A DNA stretch of 64,000 nt from Sceloporus undulatus (GCF_019175285.1 NC_056527.1:64512030-64576029); one strand, 5' to 3'; positions 51,201 to 56,965 are shown, numbered from the stretch's first letter. A program made the numbers and translations. The notes: generated from the letters alone by a model not told the origin.

Positions 51201-53806
51201 GGAACCGTGCCATTTGGCTGCTGCGGTTCCCGGATGCAGCAACTGGAGGCAGCAGCAGACCGCCGCTTTTCGGCGGTCTGTAACCCGCCTTTTTGTTTTA
51301 ATAAATATACTTGTGAGAGATAGCATTTGTTTGCTATGGCTAGCCATTTTGGTTTGACAAACCTTTTTTATTTTAAATGAAAGTCTGGTTTATTTATGAA
51401 AATGTTTTTTCTTTCTTTGATTTTTATTCAAACTTGAAAAAATTAATAAATAAAATTTTAAAAGTGTAACACATTTATGTATAGAGTGATTAGTGGTGAT
51501 GATTTATATTTTTAACTAAACTATCTGGAATTCTAAATAGTGACATATCCTCATATTTTATCTTTATGAAAAAAAATGAACTTTTGGGCTTTTGATGGTG
51601 TAAGAAGTAATAATAAAAAATAGTAAAACAGAAACTACTACTGTAGAATATTTGCAGCTATGATAACTAAGGCAAAACAATGTGTTTCTTCTAAATCCTA
51701 AATATCTTATCCATGTACATTGTAATCTTGCCAGGGCAGGGAACTTTCCTAAATGGCTAAAATTTGGAGGCTATTCCAAACGTGTTCCAGCTTGAATTGA
51801 TTCCTATTGCGTTGGATCAGACTCTTAGATAAAATATGATGATGTTGCATCTGGTAATATCATTTGGTTATCAGACTTTCCTGTGAAGCTTTGATCTCCA
51901 GCCAACACATTTGGAAACAGATTAAAGCCAAGAGCAGTAGGGCCTAAAATGCTTGAATAAGAAAAATGGTGGTATATTCAGAAAATAAATCCTGAAGAGA
52001 AAATCACTAACAGTTTCCAAGGATGTTCTGTGGTTTTTCTCCCAGGTTCTTTTAATTTGTTGCAATGTTGTTGTTATAGTATTTTATTGCATGAGCAATA
52101 TTAGCTTGTAAAAATTAACTCCATGGGGTTCCTAACCAGCTTTAAATGCTCACATAGCACTATCTATTTTTAAGGATCTTGTTTTGCTGAATTATGAAGA
52201 TATTCATATAACTGATGAAGGTGGCTTTGGCACCTGGCCATTTAAAAATAATTTACCTGAAACGGTCCTCCATGCTGGAAGTAATTTTGAAGGGTCCTTT
52301 GCAAAGTATCATGACTTCCCATGATGCATTGGGCTCTGCTGCCATATGTTGATTAGCGGAGAGAAGGCTGCAATGAATAAGACATTGGCATCTGAATTTG
52401 ACTTCTTATATGAAGAGGTACTGGTGAGATGAAGAAATTAAGATCAGAAAAATATATGGTTCAGTCCCATATGAAGCTTTAAATATATAGTGTGCGCTTG
52501 CATGGGGGCTGTACGTTTATGCATATGGCAAGCCTGGGAGGACAAAATGGTATTGATGCCATAGGCGCCCACATGGCACTGCACACAGGAGCACACCACC
52601 ATAGGTAATAAAGGGATTTAACCTTATACGGTTTTTCCCACATGTGGGGGGTCTGGAACGGATCCCCCGCATATAGGAAGGTTCCTGTCCGGGAAAGCAG
52701 CCAAAGGGCTGATAAGACAGCTAGTTTTCAAACAAACAATCCCCTCCCAGCACAGCAAAATCAGTGTAAGCTACTCAGTCCTGGAGAGTTGCAGTAGCTT
52801 TACCAAAAGGGTTTACCAGAAGAATTGTCAGAGCATATATAAGAGCATATGACAGCAGACTTTATCAGGTGCAGTGTTGGTACTCTGTTCCCTTGTCTTG
52901 CGAAACAACACAATGGGCTCAAGTGCATTTATCCACCATTTCTGTTTTCATTTTCTTCATCTTGTTTGTTGTTGTTACACTGATGTTGTACAAATGCATA
53001 AGAACAGCTTTGTACTCAGCCAAGAACCCTGGTGCTTGCTGGGAATGGGCGAAAATCGGTGCTAGAGTTTAAAGCCAACTGACATACAAAAATCAAACTT
53101 CTTCTTCCACGTTTCATGAAATTTGTCTCTGGACCTTTACTCCCCTTTACATCTTGCTACTCAGCATGGCAAAGTCTGAACTGAGGGACAGGGACGGGGA
53201 CAGTCACAAACTGGCATGTAAGGACAGGACCATTGTGGATAACTATTCACCCTGCCCACATATTCACACAACTCTGTTCAGTCCTGGTCACAGCTGTGGA
53301 GAGGCAAGTCAGAATATATGAGGCACTCCCTTTTGTCATAAATGTCATGATTAAAGCCATCGTCTGTAATGATAAATATTGTAAGCAAGCAGGTAGTTCC
53401 TTTTCATTGAAACATGGCAGAGTGTTACAGATTATTCCAAATCTTATTGCAGATCACAGGTGGATCATTTTGGGTCCTTTGTGGAAGTTTTATAGGTTTT
53501 ATAATGCTTGAAACTGAAAGTGGGATCTTGCTAGCTGGTTTCTAAAGAAGAATCAGCCAAGAGTGTAGCTCGTGCAACTCTGAAGGAAAGAAAATGGCAG
53601 TGGTATGTAACATACGATGCTGAAAAGTCAAGCCTCCTTCCCTTCTTTTCTTTTCTTTTTAGGGGGGTGAGCCAGTTAGGCCAGGAGTTGCTATGACTGA
53701 CCTTGCCACAGGACTGTATGCATATGGAGCGATTATGGCTGCACTTCTTCAGCGACAGAAAACAGGGAAGGGAATGCATGTGGACTGCAATTTGCTATCA
53801 TCTCAA
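16435..53806 (+). CDS. SUGCT: SUGCT, succinyl-CoA:glutarate CoA-transferase, exons 1-8 (5' part, continues past window)
   Basis: SUGCT is a class III (CaiB/BaiF, formyl-CoA transferase) CoA-transferase of mitochondria. It moves CoA from succinyl-CoA to glutarate in lysine and tryptophan breakdown; loss in humans gives glutaric aciduria III. Eight exons with GT/AG borders join in phase to 250 codons with no stop. Residues 1-43 have five Arg/Lys and no acidic residue, like a mitochondrial presequence. The family signature starts at about 49 ([16 protein letters not shown]), followed by [56 protein letters not shown], and [16 protein letters not shown] with Asp215 at the position of the family's catalytic Asp. 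Missing: about 190 C-terminal residues; the next exon (human VACLSHIAANYLIG) was not found before 64000. Introns are 7.2, 0.38, 2.8, 0.17, 4.1, 18.6 and 3.4 kb. Confidence 0.95.
16698..16903. mobile_element. Near-perfect palindromic MITE in SUGCT intron 1
   Basis: Arms 16719-16800 and 16802-16883 pair almost completely around a single T. Nearly all mismatches in the arms are C/T or G/A. The family (AAATAA, TGGCTC..., GGGAATGGTAGTTTG) recurs at 29376-29590 and 50575-50685. Confidence 0.85.
16953..17117 (+). mobile_element. 5S-rRNA-derived SINE
   Basis: GGAAAGCTAAGCAGGGTCGG, GGTGGGAGACCGCC and CCGGTGCTG follow the 5S rRNA 3' two thirds. The SINE tail GCGACACTTGAAGACACACA runs straight into a CA/TA microsatellite. 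Confidence 0.85.
17105..17375. repeat. Long (CA)n/(TA)n compound microsatellite
   Basis: About 270 bases of ACACAC, ATACAC and ATATAT runs starting in the 3' tail of the 5S-derived SINE. Open frames here on both strands are repeat artefacts. Confidence 0.9.
17663..17865. mobile_element. GTTACAG palindromic MITE, copy A
   Basis: Ends GGCCTGTTACAGACTGCC / GGCAGTCTGTAACAGGCC are perfect inverted repeats. Inner blocks AAATAAAGCTGCTT and ATTTAAATGATGCATG repeat inverted. About 203 bp. Confidence 0.85.
17989..18125. mobile_element. hAT-type MITE with perfect 8-bp target duplication
   Basis: Ends CAGTGCTTCCCAAACTC / GGTTTGGGAACCACTG. The flanks TCCTAGAG at 17981-17988 and 18126-18133 are identical, as expected for hAT. 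Confidence 0.85.
18520..18575 (-). mobile_element. Short Penelope-like 3' scrap
   Basis: ACTTGTAGTACCTTAAAGAT resembles the reverse complement of the ATCTTTAAGGTGCCACAAGT motif seen at the 3' end of amniote Penelope-like copies. Confidence 0.35.
18600..18800 (+). mobile_element. tRNA-derived SINE with L2-type tail
   Basis: GGGTTGACTCAGCTTGCATC, AAAATGAGTCCGCAGCTTG and TGTAAACTGCTTAGAGACTG followed by ATATATAAATGAAGCTGC. The tRNA head is poorly kept. Confidence 0.55.
19527..19759. mobile_element. GTTACAG palindromic MITE, copy B
   Basis: GGCCTGTTACAGACTGCC start; the end is its complement with one change. 233 bp, longest of the family here. Confidence 0.85.
19765..20795. other. SUGCT intron 1, unannotated
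   Basis: AT-rich; nothing recognised. Confidence 0.5.
20796..21242. mobile_element. Probable decayed hAT-like element
   Basis: CAGTGGCATCACTAGGG start and two GGTGTCA/GTGTCACCCC blocks, with a C11 run at 20850-20860. The right end is decayed and no target duplication is visible. Confidence 0.4.
21450..21662. mobile_element. GTTACAG palindromic MITE, copy C (left end lost)
   Basis: The left end starts inside the arm at ATAAAGCTGCTTCAGG. The right end GGCAGTCTGTAACAGGCC is intact. Confidence 0.8.
22018..22206 (+). mobile_element. Sauria-type tRNA-derived SINE
   Basis: AGTCAGCATGGTGTAGT (box A region), TTGGACTATGACTCTGGAGA, then the tail TTAGGGTTGTCATAAATTGG, GACTTGAAGGCACACAAC and (CAA)n. 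Confidence 0.85.
22640..23677. other. SUGCT intron 1, 3' part
   Basis: AT-rich with a G9 run near 23119. No recognisable element. CTGAT at 23673-23677 is a branch-point-like motif. Confidence 0.5.
23678..23737. repeat. (ATT)20 array in the SUGCT exon 2 acceptor region
   Basis: Sixty bases of uninterrupted ATT, ending 14 bases before exon 2. It contains no AG, so it does not create a competing acceptor. Confidence 0.95.
23752..23803 (+). CDS. SUGCT: SUGCT exon 2
   Basis: 52 bases encoding [16 protein letters not shown] and parts of two split codons. The acceptor is TTGCTTTTGCACAG and the donor AAG/GTTTGT. An (ATT)20 array ends 14 bases before the exon. Confidence 0.96.
23830..24140 (-). mobile_element. 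L2-like 3' fragment filling SUGCT intron 2
   Basis: GTTGTTGTTAACATTTATTT, then AGAGCACTTTACATAG and runs of AAAACATCA, in the style of a reversed L2-type tail. Intron 2 is only 382 bp, so this makes up most of it. Confidence 0.45.
24186..24259 (+). CDS. SUGCT: SUGCT exon 3
   Basis: 74 bases, residues 61-86: [10 protein letters not shown], then [16 protein letters not shown], the most conserved segment of the family. Acceptor TTTGCAG, donor CCAG/GTAAAC, phase 1. Confidence 0.98.
24334..24596. mobile_element. TA-flanked CAGTGNGCCC MITE, copy 2
   Basis: TA-CAGTCCGCCC on the left and GGACGCACTA-TA on the right. GCCTATGCTCGAGCACCATT and the CACACA run sit inside. Confidence 0.7.
24640..25510. 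other. SUGCT intron 3, unannotated
   Basis: The part 24690-25160 is GC-richer than its surroundings (CCCGGGGTAAATAG, CAGATACAGACTGGGGG) and may be an unknown DNA element. The rest is AT-rich. Confidence 0.35.
25515..26065 (-). mobile_element. Penelope-like retroelement, 3' part, broken
   Basis: Minus-strand translation from about 26065 to 25750 gives a GIY-YIG-like C-terminal block. A 3' untranslated region follows, with the CTGAAGAAGCAGACTCAAG and CATGAAAGCTCATGC-like motifs common at amniote Penelope-like copies. Only the 3' end is present. Assignment is by memory of the motif. Confidence 0.55.
26376..26830 (-). mobile_element. Bov-B (RTE) LINE, 3' fragment
   Basis: The minus frame from 26777 reads [17 protein letters not shown] and then [14 protein letters not shown], the Bov-B C-terminus. 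The 3' tail (TTGTTGTAGTTGTTAACTCC, GGCGACCTTATGG on plus) matches the tail of the Sauria-type SINEs. It ends about 230 bp before exon 4. Confidence 0.8.
27061..27146 (+). CDS. SUGCT: SUGCT exon 4
   Basis: 86 bases, residues 86-114: [18 protein letters not shown], then [11 protein letters not shown]. Acceptor TTTACAG, donor AAG/GTAAAA, phase 0 out. Confidence 0.98.
27317..27367 (+). CDS. SUGCT: SUGCT exon 5
   Basis: 51 bases, 17 codons: [17 protein letters not shown]. Acceptor GTTACTAG, donor GAG/GTATGT. Intron 4 is only 170 bp. Confidence 0.98.
27370..29370. other. SUGCT intron 5, first part
   Basis: Looks like old unique sequence. No frame over 105 codons and no homology recognised. Confidence 0.5.
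29376..29590. mobile_element. CAGAAATAA-type palindromic MITE
   Basis: TACACTGTAGAAATAATGC / TTACTTCTACAGTGTAGATG inverted ends. Inner TGGAATCCTG and CAGGATTCTG pair. Same family as 16698-16903 but more diverged. Confidence 0.75.
29640..31250 (-). mobile_element. L2-clade LINE, 3' half, with a nested hAT MITE
   Basis: (CATTT)n at 29660-29690 marks the 3' end. The minus frame 31064-30669 reads [38 protein letters not shown] and [10 protein letters not shown] (RT motifs B and C). [20 protein letters not shown] follows at about 30600-30510. A 160-bp element interrupts it at 30337-30496. Truncated on the 5' side near 31250. Confidence 0.8.
30337..30496. mobile_element. hAT-type MITE nested in L2
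   Basis: CAGGGACACAGCTAGG / CCGGCTACGTCCCTG ends. TGGGATG duplicated at 30330-30336 and 30497-30503. Removing it restores L2 sequence continuity. Confidence 0.8.
31462..31582 (+). CDS. SUGCT: SUGCT exon 6
   Basis: 121 bases, residues 132-171: [17 protein letters not shown], then [16 protein letters not shown] and IVYCSIT. A second CAG seven bases in would be out of frame; human LAAVCD alignment fixes the first. Confidence 0.98.
31590..32045. other. SUGCT intron 6, start
   Basis: Unremarkable AT-rich intron between exon 6 and an L1 insertion. Confidence 0.5.
32062..33236 (-). mobile_element. L1-clade LINE, 5'-truncated, recent-looking
   Basis: A minus-strand open frame of 241 codons (33162-32437) is the ORF2 C-terminus with a zinc knuckle ([18 protein letters not shown]), no stops within. 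The 3' UTR has AATAAA at 32081-32076 and a short poly(A). A 16-bp target duplication, CAGGATTGCAACTTTT, lies at 32046-32061 and 33237-33252. The 5' junction (33194-33228) is a 13-bp inverted repeat. An open frame and perfect target duplication suggest a young insertion. Confidence 0.9.
33194..33228. repeat. 13-bp inverted repeat at the L1 5' junction
   Basis: AGTTGACGATATA and TATATCGTCAACT around a 9-base spacer. A second TATATCGTCA follows to the duplication edge. Confidence 0.85.
33440..33645 (+). mobile_element. Bov-B LINE fragment (RT)
   Basis: Plus reading gives [20 protein letters not shown], then [12 protein letters not shown], matching the Bov-B block at 59640-59760. One stop interrupts the short segment (TAA at 33531). 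Confidence 0.75.
33890..34330. mobile_element. Two L2-type tails in opposite orientation
   Basis: GGTATTTATACCCCGCCC and CTCTCAGAGCAGCTTACAG (33900-33950) is a minus-type tail. GTAAGCCACCTCAATCC, GGGTATAAATAATAATAATA (34245-34326) is a plus-type tail with (ATA)n. Confidence 0.6.
34578..34603. repeat. (GA)n microsatellite
   Basis: Thirteen AG units. Confidence 0.9.
34760..36430. other. SUGCT intron 6, unannotated
   Basis: Looks like unique, AT-rich sequence; the longest frame (91 codons at 35333) has no recognised homology. Confidence 0.5.
36433..36772 (+). mobile_element. Long tRNA-derived squamate SINE (about 340 bp)
   Basis: GTGGTTAAGACACC (box A), GGTTGGCAGTTCGAGACCTG (box B), GATGGGAAGGTAACAACG, GGCCACATGACCACC and AGATGAGCACGGCCCCCTA, ending ACTACCTTTACCATTA. 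A full-length copy. Confidence 0.85.
36780..37655. other. SUGCT intron 6, unannotated
   Basis: Only a weak hAT-like scrap around 37190 (GTCCAGCTGTTGCTAATG) is suspected. Confidence 0.4.
37657..38231. mobile_element. 575-bp foldback MITE (GTTCCCACT ends)
   Basis: GACCGTGTTCCCACTA on the left, AGTGGGAATGGGCC on the right, inverted. Inner AGAAGCTGGAAGCC / GGCTTCTCTG and CCAGGGAGGCTGGAAGGAGG / CCTCCTTCTGGCCTCCC arms pair. Another inner pair is TTCCTGAAACCGG / CCGGTTTCAGGAA (about 38132-38188). No clear target duplication. Confidence 0.7.
38430..38715. repeat. CpG-rich patch, probable unknown DNA element
   Basis: GC- and CpG-rich island in AT-rich intron (GCTGCGCGGCACTG, CGCCGCCGCCAGC, GCAGCGTGACTATGC). 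Possible ends ACGAGGGTG and CACTCTGTACCGCGCC do not form a convincing inverted repeat. Confidence 0.35.
38870..38935 (+). mobile_element. CR1 3' end scrap
   Basis: GGGTTGGACTGGATGGCCCT then TGCGGTCTCTTGAGACC, the CR1 terminal region without the octamer tail. Confidence 0.65.
39060..39880. other. SUGCT intron 6, unannotated
   Basis: An L2-like tail scrap may end at 39210 (GGGGAGAACTGCAACAAATA). Otherwise nothing recognised. Confidence 0.4.
39889..39949. repeat. (TC)n(TA)n compound microsatellite
   Basis: About 18 TC units followed by 13 TA units. Confidence 0.95.
39985..40072 (+). mobile_element. CR1 3' end fragment
   Basis: GCTGGACTGGATGGCTCTTG, TCTTCCAACTCTACAATTC and the ATTCTATG octamer twice. 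Confidence 0.85.
40080..40895. other. SUGCT intron 6, unannotated
   Basis: The frame 40459-40770 (103 codons) has no homology I recognise. Confidence 0.45.
40897..41356 (+). mobile_element. CR1 LINE, 5'-truncated with complete 3' end
   Basis: The plus frame gives [36 protein letters not shown], ending near the CR1 stop ([16 protein letters not shown]). Then CTGGATGGCCCTTGTGG and three ATTCTATG octamers. The 115-codon frame is open, so it is young compared with 12725-13480. Confidence 0.9.
41370..41404. repeat. (GAAA)n-rich microsatellite
   Basis: Imperfect GGGA/GAAA run directly after the CR1 tail. Confidence 0.8.
41410..42705. other. SUGCT intron 6, unannotated
   Basis: AT-rich, no repeat recognised; the frame at 41520 (73 codons) has no known match. 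Confidence 0.5.
42710..42905. mobile_element. CAGTGNGCCC MITE, copy 3 (left of an inverted pair)
   Basis: AGTGGACCCTTACCTTATG start, GCAGGCACACTG-TA end. GGATCCATTCTGGACCCCCC is the shared subterminal block. Confidence 0.8.
42914..43134. mobile_element. CAGTGNGCCC MITE, copy 4 (right of an inverted pair)
   Basis: TA-CAGTGTGCCCGCTCC start, GGAAAGGCTCCACTG end, opposite to copy 3. The two copies are separated by TACTAATA only. Confidence 0.8.
43140..44460. other. SUGCT intron 6, unannotated
   Basis: Nothing recognised; no open frame over 79 codons. Confidence 0.5.
44469..44511. repeat. Hairpin at the 5' edge of an L2 fragment
   Basis: GTGGGGACATTG / CAATGTCCCCAC, perfect 12 bp, with a 5-bp inner stem (AGAGG/CCTCT). 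Confidence 0.85.
44505..45080 (+). mobile_element. L2-clade LINE 3' end with nested MITE
   Basis: GTGGAACGGCCTACCAGACG and following codons read [13 protein letters not shown] in one frame and an L2-like [20 protein letters not shown] in another. It ends in AAAAAGCGGGATATAAATAA. Interrupted at 44720-44952. Confidence 0.75.
44720..44952. mobile_element. CCATACAG palindromic MITE nested in L2
   Basis: CCCCATACAGACAGGCC / GGCCTGTCTGTATGGGG ends. The interior (AAATAAAGCTGCTTCGGG, TTTAAATGATGCATGC) matches the GTTACAG copies, so this is a terminal-variant subfamily. Confidence 0.85.
45085..45600. other. SUGCT intron 6; possible R4-like 3' tail at 45405-45600
   Basis: GGTCGTAGACCAGTACAAG and CATCAAAAACATAAAGC look like the 3' tail of the minus-strand LINE continuing at 46330. 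Weak. Confidence 0.3.
45605..46310 (-). mobile_element. L2-clade LINE 3' fragment
   Basis: (TAA)n at 45608-45632. The minus frame 46167-45832 reads [20 protein letters not shown] and [19 protein letters not shown], open for 111 codons. Confidence 0.85.
46330..48115 (-). mobile_element. R4-like non-LTR retrotransposon fragment
   Basis: Minus translation from about 47950 gives [60 protein letters not shown] and FEYLGAVF, an RT with a SDD/ADD motif. Several stops and shifts are present (a TAA inside the QG-to-DD interval, a TAG after KRPKG). Split by a MITE at 46803-47011. Clade assignment to R4 is a guess from overall look. Confidence 0.55.
46803..47011. mobile_element. TA-flanked CAGTGNGCCC MITE, copy 5
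   Basis: TA-CAGTCCGCCCTACCC and GGAGGACCAACTG-TA. GGGGGATCCATTCTGGAC and AAGCATATGCTCAAGCCCC inside. Sits in the R4-like element. Confidence 0.85.
48120..48780. repeat. Intron 6 stretch with (TATG)n(TG)n(TA)n at 48184-48283
   Basis: A 100-base compound microsatellite followed by unrecognised AT-rich sequence. Confidence 0.8.
48785..48985 (+). mobile_element. Sauria-type tRNA-derived SINE, 5'-truncated
   Basis: ATGACTCTGAAGAGC, GTTTCAATTCCCAGC (decayed box B), CACTGGGTGACCTTGG, AAACCCTATAATAGGG and ACTTGAAGGCACACAGC. Confidence 0.8.
49040..49865. mobile_element. Possible hAT-like element interrupted by a MITE
   Basis: AGGTGGGCAACTGTGG on the left and GATTTACCCCTCC on the right are weak inverted ends. 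The centre is occupied by 49423-49760. Confidence 0.35.
49423..49760. mobile_element. MITE with ACTCGAGTATAAGTCGAC-type ends, copy 2
   Basis: CTGTATGTACTCATGTATAA and CTTATAGTCGAGTGTATACAG, flanked by TA. ATTTTGGCCCCAAAACTTGC pairs with the copy at 1124-1528. Confidence 0.8.
50167..50258 (+). CDS. SUGCT: SUGCT exon 7
   Basis: 92 bases, residues 172-202: [18 protein letters not shown], then [13 protein letters not shown]. Acceptor CGTTTTAAG, donor GAG/GTACGT. YGQTGP is a family motif. Confidence 0.98.
50575..50685. mobile_element. Half of a CAGAAATAA-type palindromic MITE
   Basis: Right arm only: CTACAATCCCCAAAATTCC, GAGCCATGGCAGTTGAAGTG, GGATTATTTCTGCAGTGTGG. Confidence 0.75.
50750..50875. 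mobile_element. hAT-type MITE scrap
   Basis: TCTCCAGATGTTTTGGACTT and CAGTGCCCAGAATCCC, same family as 17989-18125; ends decayed. Confidence 0.55.
50975..51289. mobile_element. GC-rich GGTTACAGACC MITE, copy 1
   Basis: GGCGTGTTACAG start, CTGTAACCCGCC end. Subterminal hairpin CAGACCGCCGCTTTTCGGCG. It shares GGGGCCCAGGAAGGAGCGC and AAATGGCGGCGGCCGTTCCA-type blocks with 63353-63632 in reverse. Confidence 0.85.
51290..52485. other. SUGCT intron 7, unannotated
   Basis: AT-rich, no elements recognised, no frame above background. Confidence 0.5.
52488..52688. mobile_element. CAGTGNGCCC MITE, copy 6
   Basis: TA-TAGTGTGCGCTTGC start, GTCTGGAACGGATCCCCCGC and GGAAGGTTCC near the end. Both terminal pentamers have decayed. 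Confidence 0.7.
52690..53660. other. SUGCT intron 7, 3' part
   Basis: Unremarkable except a long pyrimidine tract (CTTCTTTTCTTTTC) before exon 8. Confidence 0.5.
53663..53806 (+). CDS. SUGCT: SUGCT exon 8
   Basis: 144 bases, 48 codons: [18 protein letters not shown], with the catalytic-position Asp (215), then [16 protein letters not shown]. Strong CTTTTCTTTTTAG acceptor, donor CAA/GTAAGG. Confidence 0.98.
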
Positions 53807-54226
53807 GTAAGGACATACCTAGCTGCTTGGATAATAAGAACAAGATTCCCTTTCTTATTAATCTCTGCAGTATGGCTTGCATGGTGACTTTCTCAAGAGA
53901 AGTATTTATATGCATAATGGTTAACCGAAAGAAAATCAAACAAACCCTGCAGCCTTTGTATAAATTACATGGTAGGTTATTTTATGAGGTGTGGAATTTA
54001 TTGCTCTAAGTATGAACTTTTGAGAATATTATTAGGCAATAGTCAAAGATAGGCTTAATGATTACCAGTCTTTAACAGTGTAATATTTGCCTTATTTAGA
54101 CATCCCCATTTGTGGAAAAGCTTCTAAATGCTTTTGGCCGAATATAGTTGGAATGTGCAATAATTTCATGCTGAATGCGGAAAGGTTAGGAGCGAAGGAA
54201 ACACTGCAAGCACATGAAATTGATGG

Positions 54227-54434
54227 GGTTAGATTACACAATTACAGCCCTATGATTGCGTTTCCATGGCGGTATCCCATGGAATTATGGGCTTTGTAGT
54301 TTGGTGAGCATTACAGCTCTTTGGCTGAGAATTCTAAATATTCCACCCTAAAATGCAAAACCCAGGATTCTGTACAATGGAACCATGGCAGGTAAAGTGG
54401 AACAATAGTGCTATAATTGTGAAGTGTGAGACCA
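54227..54434. mobile_element. Palindromic MITE, related to 14477-14694
   Basis: GATTACACAATTACAGCCCT / ATAATTGTGAAGTGTGAGACC ends. GGGCTTTGTAGTTTGGTGAG near centre. Confidence 0.65.
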
Positions 54435-54439
54435 AAGTT

Positions 54440-55070
54440 TGGGAAGAAGCTATCCCTTTCCCCATTCTTTGTATATTATTTATTCTCACATGCTTACTCT
54501 GAGTGCCTGGATGGATCAGGTTTTTAAAGTCCTGTGCAAGTGTTCACCAGGCATAAACCCTGAATCCAGTGGGGTTTATGTACAGGTAATTGACATATAA
54601 TTGCAGCCTGAATTTCTTTAAGCTGTAAATAATGGTACTTGTAATTCCTTACTATTAAACCCTGGGGTTTGGGTACAGTCAATTATGAGATGCCTGAAGG
54701 GGAAGAATTCCAGGGTTCTGGTTTCCTAGACAGGAATAAGAGGAGTAAGCAGTAACTTATTAAAGCAGGAGAAATAGAGAACAAAGATTTATCTTAAGGG
54801 AAATTGATAACAAGAAAATTATGATGAGTAAACAGTTTCAAAGATAAGTCTCTCAGTAGAATCCAATTACTGAGTTAAGGGCCTATGAGTGTTCAAAGTC
54901 TCAGGCTTGTGAGGGCAGAAAATGGCTGTTGCTCCTTTCCTCCACAGTCTTTTCCTAGTGGTTTCTTTTCCCTTCCTTTTCAGTCCTCCTTCTGTATTAT
55001 GTCTAATTGTCTGCTGTCCACTGAACCACTATCTAATCCCATGGGAGACAACACTTCACAGTTACAGTAA
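54440..55070. other. SUGCT intron 8, unannotated
   Basis: Nothing recognised. Confidence 0.5.
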
Positions 55071-55074
55071 CAGT

Positions 55075-55125
55075 CCTTCCTTCCTTCCTTCCTTCCTTCC
55101 TTCCTTCCTTCCTTCCTTCCTTCCG
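55075..55125. repeat. (TTCC)n microsatellite
   Basis: Twelve perfect CTTC units then CCGTCCGTC. Confidence 0.95.
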
Positions 55126-55691
55126 TCCGTCTCAGCAACTCGTCTAGGCTTTTAAATATAAGGCGAGGAATTTTCTAGCCAAACAACGTTATTAGCTATG
55201 TTTCAGTTTATGATTGCCAAAAGTAATGTTTCATCTAATCTTTTGCATTTTTGTTTTAAAAAGCCTTCATTGTTTCATCTTAAATGTGAATTGTGATTTA
55301 TCAACATGCAAATGCTTCCTCACTTTGAGGTCTCTGAGCAATTACATAGATACATGCTTATTTTGCTGTGCTTGCACAATCAGTTCAAAAATTTAATTAT
55401 ATTGGCAAAAGATATTATGAAAAGCCCAGCATCGAGAGTGTCTGCAAATGTGTGTTGAAACTTTCATAGAAGTTTGAGTCAAGTGGTTATGTTAATATTG
55501 AAAACTTGGGGAGAGAAGTAAAGGGAATTTTGAAGGAATCCAGACAGCAGAATACTCAACAAATGGAAAAGATCATCACTCATGGGGAGAACATGTACTT
55601 TGCATGGAAATGATACCAGATTTAGTCCTTGGAATACATTGCTAAGACTTCTGTTTAAACTCCTGGAGAGTTGCTGCCGCTTGGTGTAAAC

Positions 55692-55878
55692 CAGTGATTC
55701 CCAATCTGTGGATCGGGACCCCTTTGGGGGTCGAACGACCCTTTCACAGGGATCTCCTAAGACCATCGGAAAACTCATATTTGCATGTAGCAATGAAAAT
55801 AATTGTATGATTGGGGGTCACCACAACATGAGGAACTGTATTAAAGAGTCACAACTTTGGGAAGGTTGAGAACCAATC
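55692..55878 (+). mobile_element. SPIN (Space Invader) hAT non-autonomous element
   Basis: GGGACCCCTTTGGGGGTCGA, ACGACCCTTTCACAGG, CCTAAGACCATCGGAAAAC, ATTGGGGGTCACCACAACAT and GGAACTGTATTAAAG follow the SPIN consensus as I remember it, with an internal deletion. A perfect 8-bp duplication GTGTAAAC lies at 55684-55691 and 55879-55886. Confidence 0.85.
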
Positions 55879-55889
55879 GTGTAAACAGT

Positions 55890-56870
55890 GCTGAGTTACA
55901 TGGACTGATCATTGTATCAGTATAATACAGCTTTCTATGAATGTAGGACTTCAAATATTGAAATGTCCAAATCTGCCTTCTGATACTGGCCTTTGGAAAA
56001 CAGAGAATGGCTATGGCTGCTTTATTGTGTTGTATGTGCCAGATTTGTATGCTGAACATACACAGAGCTTCAACTTATTGATCCCATGCAATGGTACATA
56101 AAGTAGGAAAAAGGGTTGAAATAAATGATGGAGTTGCATTTTATGACAGTTACTTTATCCACAGAATTGATGCTAATCTGAGATTGTTAAATAATGTGGC
56201 TTCTTGTGAAGAAACAATAGGCTCACAGAGTTGGAAGAGACATCTCCCATTTTTCCTCATTGGAACTGTTTGAAATTGTGCACTCACTATCTCACTTCCA
56301 AGAAATTGCCACCCCTCATGAACCTCCTTCTCTATTGGTATTCCTGACCATGGGATTGCTATCAGTATTTTCCTAACTTTACTGTAATCAGCTTTCTTAA
56401 AGTCTAGAACTGCATGTCTGACTATCATTTTCTTAAGATAAATCTTTAGTATAGGTATGGTCTGCCAGCCTCCTACTGGCCTTAATGACAGGAGGTAAGT
56501 GTTTTTTCCTCCCCTTTCTTCAGTGAGACTTTTAAAAAGAAATCTTCAGTTCATGTCAGTGGTGTCTTTTAAAAATGTGATAGTAGTGAGAGGAGGTCTT
56601 TTCAGGAAGAGGTGGTGGAGGAATGTACTGGGGAATTCCACCCTCTCCAATGCTGTAGCCCCCTACTCTGCAAGCTCCTCTTACAATTAGGCTTTGAAAC
56701 ACTTCCATTTATGTCTTTAAAAGACTGAAATCAATAGTGGAAAAAGGCTGCTTCCAATGTGGGAGGAAGGGGACAGTTTGCAGTGTATGGGGAGAGAGAT
56801 ACCAACTTAACTACAGCACAAACTTCTGATAGAGAATGTAGGCCTGTCACTCTAAGATCATCACTTTTTT
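55890..56870. other. SUGCT intron 8, unannotated
   Basis: 56215-56250 may be a CR1 tail scrap (CTCACAGAGTTGGAAGAGAC). Otherwise nothing. Confidence 0.35.
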
Positions 56871-56879
56871 CTCCTGTAT

Positions 56880-56965
56880 GATTTTTAAATATCTTTTGTC
56901 TGATGAAGAAGCCAGTAGAATTTCGAAAGGTTGCATGATGTATTATATGCATCACTGTTTTGTCA
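56880..56965 (+). mobile_element. Penelope-like 3' scrap
   Basis: GATGAAGAAGCCAGTAG, TTTCGAAAGGTTGCATGATG and TTTTGTCATTTTGTTG. Confidence 0.4.

Noticed and set aside
56290-56450. A possible retroviral or CR1 remnant
   Set aside because: Phrases feel familiar (AAAGTCTAGAACTGCATG) but I could not tie them to a family with confidence.
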